Shown here piece after piece: positions 42,954-46,693 of a stretch of 46,693 nucleotides of DNA (the first letter of the stretch is position 1; each line of letters opens with the position of its first letter). The stretch is from NCBI GenBank assembly GCA_028285595.1, contig JANQOW010000124.1, positions 1 through 46,693 of the forward strand, read 5' to 3'. The position numbers and the translations under genes are program-made. The DNA is from Hyphomicrobiales bacterium. GTDB lineage: Bacteria > Pseudomonadota > Alphaproteobacteria > Rhizobiales > CAJQND01. The notes beneath the pieces are model-generated. The model did no database searches and was not told the origin of the DNA. It saw only the letters and a list, made by a program, of their open reading frames with translations.

Positions 42954-43622
42954 ATGGACCTCTCTTTAAAGACTTTGAAACGATCTACCGCCGTCTCCGT
43001 GGCCGCGCTTTTTGCGGCAACAGCGGCCCACGCAGCGGACTTGCCGCAAGAGCTCCCGCCGGACCCGGACATCTTCAACTGGACCGGCCCCTATGTGGGC
43101 GGTCATTTAGGGTATGCCGTTGAAGGCGACGCTGCCATGCGCTTTCCGGGCGGCACCTTGAACGCGGATTTGGACGGCATCCTGGGCGGCGTTTATGGCG
43201 GCTACAACCATCAAATGAACGGCTTTGTGTTTGGCGGTGAGGCGGATGTGACGTTCGGGGACATCGACGGCAGCGCTCCACCGGTAAGCCGCTTTGAGCC
43301 GGAGGTGCAAGGCTCGGTGCGTTTGCGTGCAGGTCTCGCCTATGACAGGTTCTTGCCCTACCTGACCGTTGGTCTGGGGATCGCAAGCGCCGAGCAGACC
43401 ATCCCCGGCGGCGGCAGCCCGTCAAACGTTCACCTCGGTGTGGTGGCCGGTGGCGGCATCGACTGGGCTCTGACCGAGCAGCTCAGCGCCCGGGTGGAGT
43501 ACCTCTACAGCTACTACGGCCGCGAGCGCTACAGGCACACGGCGGTATCGTCCAGAACCGACTTTGACACTCATGTGGTTCGGGGCGGTCTGAGCTGGCA
43601 CTTCGGCTCATATACGCGTTAA
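42954..43622 (+). CDS. Outer-membrane beta-barrel protein (Omp25/Omp31-like)
   Basis: A 222-residue exported protein with a signal peptide ending AHAAD, then FNWTGPYVGGHLGYA, GILGGVYGGYNHQMNGFVFGGE, VRLRAGLAYDRFLPYLTVGLG and a final barrel strand GGLSWHFG. This is the 8-strand barrel of the Omp25/Omp31/RopB group found in Hyphomicrobiales, which also provides envelope stability and host contacts in some species. The final residues after the last strand are few (SYTR), as expected for barrel insertion. Confidence 0.88.
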   Translation: MDLSLKTLKRSTAVSVAALFAATAAHAADLPQELPPDPDIFNWTGPYVGGHLGYAVEGDAAMRFPGGTLNADLDGILGGVYGGYNHQMNGFVFGGEADVTFGDIDGSAPPVSRFEPEVQGSVRLRAGLAYDRFLPYLTVGLGIASAEQTIPGGGSPSNVHLGVVAGGGIDWALTEQLSARVEYLYSYYGRERYRHTAVSSRTDFDTHVVRGGLSWHFGSYTR

Positions 43623-43646
43623 CCCGACAGGCGAACGGAACCACGT

Positions 43647-44678
43647 CTATCCCTCGCTCTCGATCCGGCGCTCCACCAGTTTACGAAACCGGGCGGCGCC
43701 GGCATCGAGGCCGAGGTTGATGTAAGGGGTCTTCCGGTTAGCCATCCCTGTGTGCACATGGGCCAGAACCTCGCGGTCTTCCTCAAAGGCAAGCTTCGCC
43801 CCGGCGAACATTTTTTGTGAAATCTCCTCATCATCCGGTTCCGTGTTGCGGTGCTGGAACCAGAAATAGCGGCTGTTATCGTCATCCACCGGTGTCATGA
43901 AGTTATAGGAGATGTTGATGTAAGCCTCTGAGGGCAATGACTTATCCGGACCACCGGTCCCCGTGGGCGTATAGACTGACTTATTGATGGCCACTGACGG
44001 CAGCCGGCACTCGTAGTGCTGCAGCCGGTCGCATTTGCCCGAAAACCTCACCAAGTCGGCATAATAGGGCGGCGGCGAACAGTCATAGATCCAGCGCGAC
44101 ACCAGAACCCCTTCCGCCAATGCCTCGATCTCCAAGGCACCATCATCGGTGCCCGCGCCGGCGAACGACGACACGTGAACCCACGCCACGTGAGAGGGGT
44201 CGAGCAGATTGTCCATAATCCATAAATAGTGGCACGGTACGTCCATGGTGCCCCCCGGAGTTTTGCCCCAGCTAGGATCGTCGAAGTTGGGAACGGGGCA
44301 GATCTTGGCCGGGTCAGCCGCTGCGCGGTCCCCCATCCAGATCCACAAGAGCCCATAACGGTCCTCAACCGGGTAGCTCAGCACCTTTGCGTTCTTCGGA
44401 ATCATGTCCTCTTGGGTCGGCGCACGCACGCATGCACCCGTGCCATCAAAGGTCAGGCCGTGATACCCGCACTCCACCGCACTACCGGTCAACCTGCCCT
44501 TGGACAGGGGCAGTTTGCGGTGAGGACAGGCATCTTCAAGAGCAACCGGCGCTCCGTCAGCGCCCCGGTAGAAGACAATGTCTTCGCCCAGAATGCGTAA
44601 TGCGGTGAGCTTGTGCTCAAAATCCTTGCTCCACCCAGCCACGTACCAGGCGTTGCGGATAAACCCTGCCTGCTCCAT
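43647..44678 (-). CDS. Rieske non-heme iron oxygenase, oxygenase component
   Basis: A 343-residue ring-hydroxylating/O-demethylating oxygenase alpha subunit. The Rieske site is Cys51-x-His53 (CPHRKLPLS) and Cys70-x2-His73 (CGYHG). The mononuclear iron ligands are likely His163 and His168 in LLDPSHVAWVH with a downstream Asp. Such enzymes (vanillate demethylase group) need a separate reductase and act on an aromatic or N-methyl substrate. It follows the amidase after only 6 bases, so the two are one operon; a reductase gene is not in view. Confidence 0.9.
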   Translation of the reverse strand: MEQAGFIRNAWYVAGWSKDFEHKLTALRILGEDIVFYRGADGAPVALEDACPHRKLPLSKGRLTGSAVECGYHGLTFDGTGACVRAPTQEDMIPKNAKVLSYPVEDRYGLLWIWMGDRAAADPAKICPVPNFDDPSWGKTPGGTMDVPCHYLWIMDNLLDPSHVAWVHVSSFAGAGTDDGALEIEALAEGVLVSRWIYDCSPPPYYADLVRFSGKCDRLQHYECRLPSVAINKSVYTPTGTGGPDKSLPSEAYINISYNFMTPVDDDNSRYFWFQHRNTEPDDEEISQKMFAGAKLAFEEDREVLAHVHTGMANRKTPYINLGLDAGAARFRKLVERRIESEG

Positions 44679-44684
44679 CTGCGC

Positions 44685-45959
44685 CTACCCTCTCAACCGG
44701 TCATGAACCCACGCCGCTGCCGCCAAAAGCCGGTCATCGCCGCGGTGCGGACCCACAAGTTGCACAGCCAACGGCAGACCGCGGGCCCCCGTGCCAAACG
44801 GGACGGAAACACACGGCACCTGCAACAACGTCCAGATCCGGTTGTATAGGGGATCACCTGTTTCGGACAGCCCTTCCGGCGCCTCGCCCGGACTGGCGGG
44901 CGTCAAGATCACGTCCACATCTTCAAACACTCCGGCCAATTCCTGCTGGCCTATCCCGCGGGTGGCGAGGGCCTCTTCATAACGCTCCCAGGAGTGGGTT
45001 CGCCCCTCCTCCACAAAGGCGGCGAAGGGAGCGCTCATCTGATCGCGATGATGGTCAAATTCAAAGCTGCGGGTGCGCGCGCCTTCAAACGACATGACAA
45101 TTGAATGACATTTCACCAAATGTTTAAAAGTGCCGGGATCCGCCAGTTCCCGGGTTTCGGCGCCGCACTTTTGCAGCGCGCGCAGGGCGTTCTCACACAC
45201 ATCCCGCATCTCTTCAGAACAGGTGTCCCAGTCCGGTCCGCGCACCAGTCCGATGCGCGGAGGCCGCGCGGCAAAGGCCGGATCAAGGCTCGGCGATGTG
45301 CCGCACAAGGCCGCCCGGCCGAGCGCCAGATCAGACACCTCGCGGGCCATGAGGCCAAGCACATCAAGGCTTGGAGCAAGACCCATGACCCCGTCAAGAT
45401 CAACCGCACCATGGGTCGGCTTATATCCCAGCACGCCGCAATAGGCAGCCGGGCGAATGATGGACCCGCCGGTTTGCGACGCAAAGGCCATCGGAAGCAT
45501 ATGGTCGGCCACCGCGGCGGCCGAGCCGCTGGAGGATCCGCCGGGGGTGTGGGCAAGGTTATGCGGGTTCGCGGTTTTGCCCGGATGCCTCAGCGCAAAC
45601 TCCGTGGTCACCGTCTTGCCCATGGCCACGGCCCCATGGCGCTTGAAGAGGTTCACGCAGCTCGCATCGCGTGGCGGCTGGAAGCCATGATAGGTGGGGC
45701 TGCCCCAGCCGGTCGGGGCATCAACGGTGTCGCAAATGTCCTTAATGCCAAACGGCACCCCGTGCAGAAATCCAGGCCCTGCGTTGCGCGCAGCGTCCAG
45801 GGCCTGGGCTTCATCAATGTGGATGAAGGCGCCCACCGCGTCCTCCCGGGCGCTGACCCGCTCAAGGCAAGCCGCCATAACATCAACGGCCGTGCAGTCG
45901 CCCGCGCTGATCCGGCGCACGATTTCCGTTGCACTCAGTGTGTTCAGTCCCTCAGACAT
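44685..45959 (-). CDS. Amidase (amidase-signature family)
   Basis: A 424-residue amidase-signature hydrolase. The catalytic triad is Lys73 (GIKD), cis-Ser142 in GGSSSGS and nucleophile Ser166 (TGGSI). It would hydrolyse an amide, possibly releasing an acid for the Rieske oxygenase encoded 6 bases downstream. It is not a GatA: no GatB/GatC partner is near and the chain is shorter. It is divergent from the VOC gene at 46021, with 61 bases between. Confidence 0.9.
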   Translation of the reverse strand: MSEGLNTLSATEIVRRISAGDCTAVDVMAACLERVSAREDAVGAFIHIDEAQALDAARNAGPGFLHGVPFGIKDICDTVDAPTGWGSPTYHGFQPPRDASCVNLFKRHGAVAMGKTVTTEFALRHPGKTANPHNLAHTPGGSSSGSAAAVADHMLPMAFASQTGGSIIRPAAYCGVLGYKPTHGAVDLDGVMGLAPSLDVLGLMAREVSDLALGRAALCGTSPSLDPAFAARPPRIGLVRGPDWDTCSEEMRDVCENALRALQKCGAETRELADPGTFKHLVKCHSIVMSFEGARTRSFEFDHHRDQMSAPFAAFVEEGRTHSWERYEEALATRGIGQQELAGVFEDVDVILTPASPGEAPEGLSETGDPLYNRIWTLLQVPCVSVPFGTGARGLPLAVQLVGPHRGDDRLLAAAAWVHDRLRG

Positions 45960-46020
45960 GGGCTATGCGTCTCTCCTGCCTTTGTGATGTGTTGGTTCCA
46001 ACAAGAACGAGGTTCCCGCC

Positions 46021-46377
46021 ATGCAAGTTTATGCGCTTCGCATCTTTGTTCAAGATTTGCCCGCCGCGCTCGCGTTTTATCGAGATGTCATGGGGCTGCC
46101 GGTCCTGTGGGAGCAAGAGGGAACCGCCTTCGGGCTCGATGCGGGCATCAGCCTCATTGTGGAGACGGTGCCGAACGATGCGCCTGAAGAGGACCGCGCA
46201 TTGGTGGGTCGCTTCATCGGGTGTTCGTTTAAGGTCGATGACATCCAGGACAGTTATGAACGTTTGCGCGCAGCAGGCGCAAGCTTTCACGGCGCCCCGG
46301 CACAGCAAGCCTGGGGCGGCACGCTCGCTCACTTCGATGATCCGAGCGGAAATGTACTGACGCTGGTTTCGGTTTGA
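46021..46377 (+). CDS. VOC-superfamily (glyoxalase/bleomycin-resistance-like) protein
   Basis: A 118-residue single VOC module: RIFVQDLPAALAFYRDVMGLPVLWEQEG then SFKVDDIQDSYERLRAAGASFHG and FDDPSGNVLTLV. VOC proteins are dimers that hold a metal (His/Glu) and act on small ketones, diols or antibiotics. Substrate unknown. It is divergent from the amidase-Rieske pair, so perhaps related. Confidence 0.88.
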   Translation: MQVYALRIFVQDLPAALAFYRDVMGLPVLWEQEGTAFGLDAGISLIVETVPNDAPEEDRALVGRFIGCSFKVDDIQDSYERLRAAGASFHGAPAQQAWGGTLAHFDDPSGNVLTLVSV

Positions 46378-46388
46378 GCGGGAAGCTC

Positions 46389-46693
46389 TTACAGCTCATC
46401 CAGCCAAATCGGATTGGTCCAGGCCCGGCGCCAGCCATGATCCACCAGTGCCACGCGGATCCACGGCACCGGCTCCGTCGCTTTGCGCGGGGTGTCCTTA
46501 AGGCCGGTCCAGTGATGGTGCAGCGTGCTGATGTTTAAGGTAGCCTCGGTGATCGACGAGCCCTGCCGCGTCGCCGCACGGGAACTGCCGCACAACACCG
46601 TCACCGTGTCCACCGGGGAGCACACGATGTGCACCTCATCCTTCGTCACGGTCAGCTCATGGATCTGCGGCCCCTGACTGGAATAGAACTGGC
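46389..46693 (-). CDS. C-terminal part of a possible PHP-domain (CehA/McbA-like) hydrolase
   Basis: An open frame that enters at the window edge and ends at 46389, giving the last 101 residues. The end (VPWIRVALVDHGWRRAWTNPIWLDEL) is, by memory, like the final strands of CehA/McbA-family PHP metallohydrolases, where RRAWxNPIW is common. The catalytic part lies outside the window, so the name is tentative. Confidence 0.45.
   Translation of the reverse strand, partial: QFYSSQGPQIHELTVTKDEVHIVCSPVDTVTVLCGSSRAATRQGSSITEATLNISTLHHHWTGLKDTPRKATEPVPWIRVALVDHGWRRAWTNPIWLDEL

Noticed and set aside
1..46693. Mobile elements, prophage, tRNA or rRNA genes
   Set aside because: No transposase, integrase, terminal repeats, cloverleaf or rRNA-like sequence was recognised; a tRNAscan and IS search would settle it.

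Overview
The window looks like chromosomal DNA of a GC-rich alphaproteobacterium, most likely in or near the Hyphomicrobiales. Support comes from hopanoid genes (hpnH, hpnN), a Psd/PssA phosphatidylethanolamine operon next to an Atm1-type exporter, an Omp25/Omp31-type outer-membrane barrel, and an alphaproteobacterial-style helix-hairpin-helix tail on an ABC ATPase. Genes are densely packed, many overlap by 1-11 bases, and I see no mobile element, CRISPR array, rRNA or tRNA. The genus cannot be fixed from the sequence alone.

Layout. 1-4318: a truncated xsc (sulfonate breakdown), a fused flavin/FAD oxidoreductase and a divergent Asp/Glu-racemase-family isomerase. 4596-5300: a lipoprotein lytic transglycosylase. 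5320-8902: an aldehyde dehydrogenase divergent from an alpha/beta hydrolase plus a protein with three RidA-like domains. 8913-14254: a compact minus-strand cluster reading modE-like, modA, modB, modC, tupB, tupC, tupA, so molybdate and tungstate importers lie in tandem; a good ModE-box match sits just before modA. 14342-15274: a putative beta-propeller glycosidase-like protein. 15271-19607: hpnH, a small DUF1127-like gene and hpnN, for hopanoid side-chain extension and transport. 19815-24821: a PadR regulator followed by an RND efflux adaptor and pump. 25152-25751: an L,D-transpeptidase, then a structured 150-base non-coding stretch ending in a textbook terminator. 25987-31948: a peptide-type ABC importer (binding protein, two permeases, fused double ATPase with an odd HhH tail). 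32203-33414: a PLP-dependent sulfur amino acid lyase. 33419-36898: Atm1-type ABC exporter, psd, pssA. 37009-40281: an acetyltransferase/M81 peptidase pair, a Sel1-repeat protein and a hypothetical protein. 40341-41942: an ammonium channel and a small membrane protein. 42264-46693: DUF3291 protein, outer-membrane barrel, amidase/Rieske oxygenase pair, VOC protein and the C-terminal end of a possible PHP-type hydrolase.

How the genes fit together. The window is mostly transport (Mo/W, peptides, ammonium, RND efflux), envelope building (hopanoids, phosphatidylethanolamine, peptidoglycan enzymes with very basic extensions) and catabolism of small nitrogen and sulfur compounds (Xsc, demethylase-like flavoenzyme, amidase, gamma-lyase). 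No wholly new multi-gene system stands out. The most unusual items are the triple RidA-like protein lacking the canonical arginine in every repeat, the flavoenzyme that has lost one Fe-S cysteine and the usual active-site His/Tyr, the ABC ATPase with a DNA-binding-type HhH tail, the tandem mod-tup cluster with a Mo box, and a possible small RNA at about 25820-25961.
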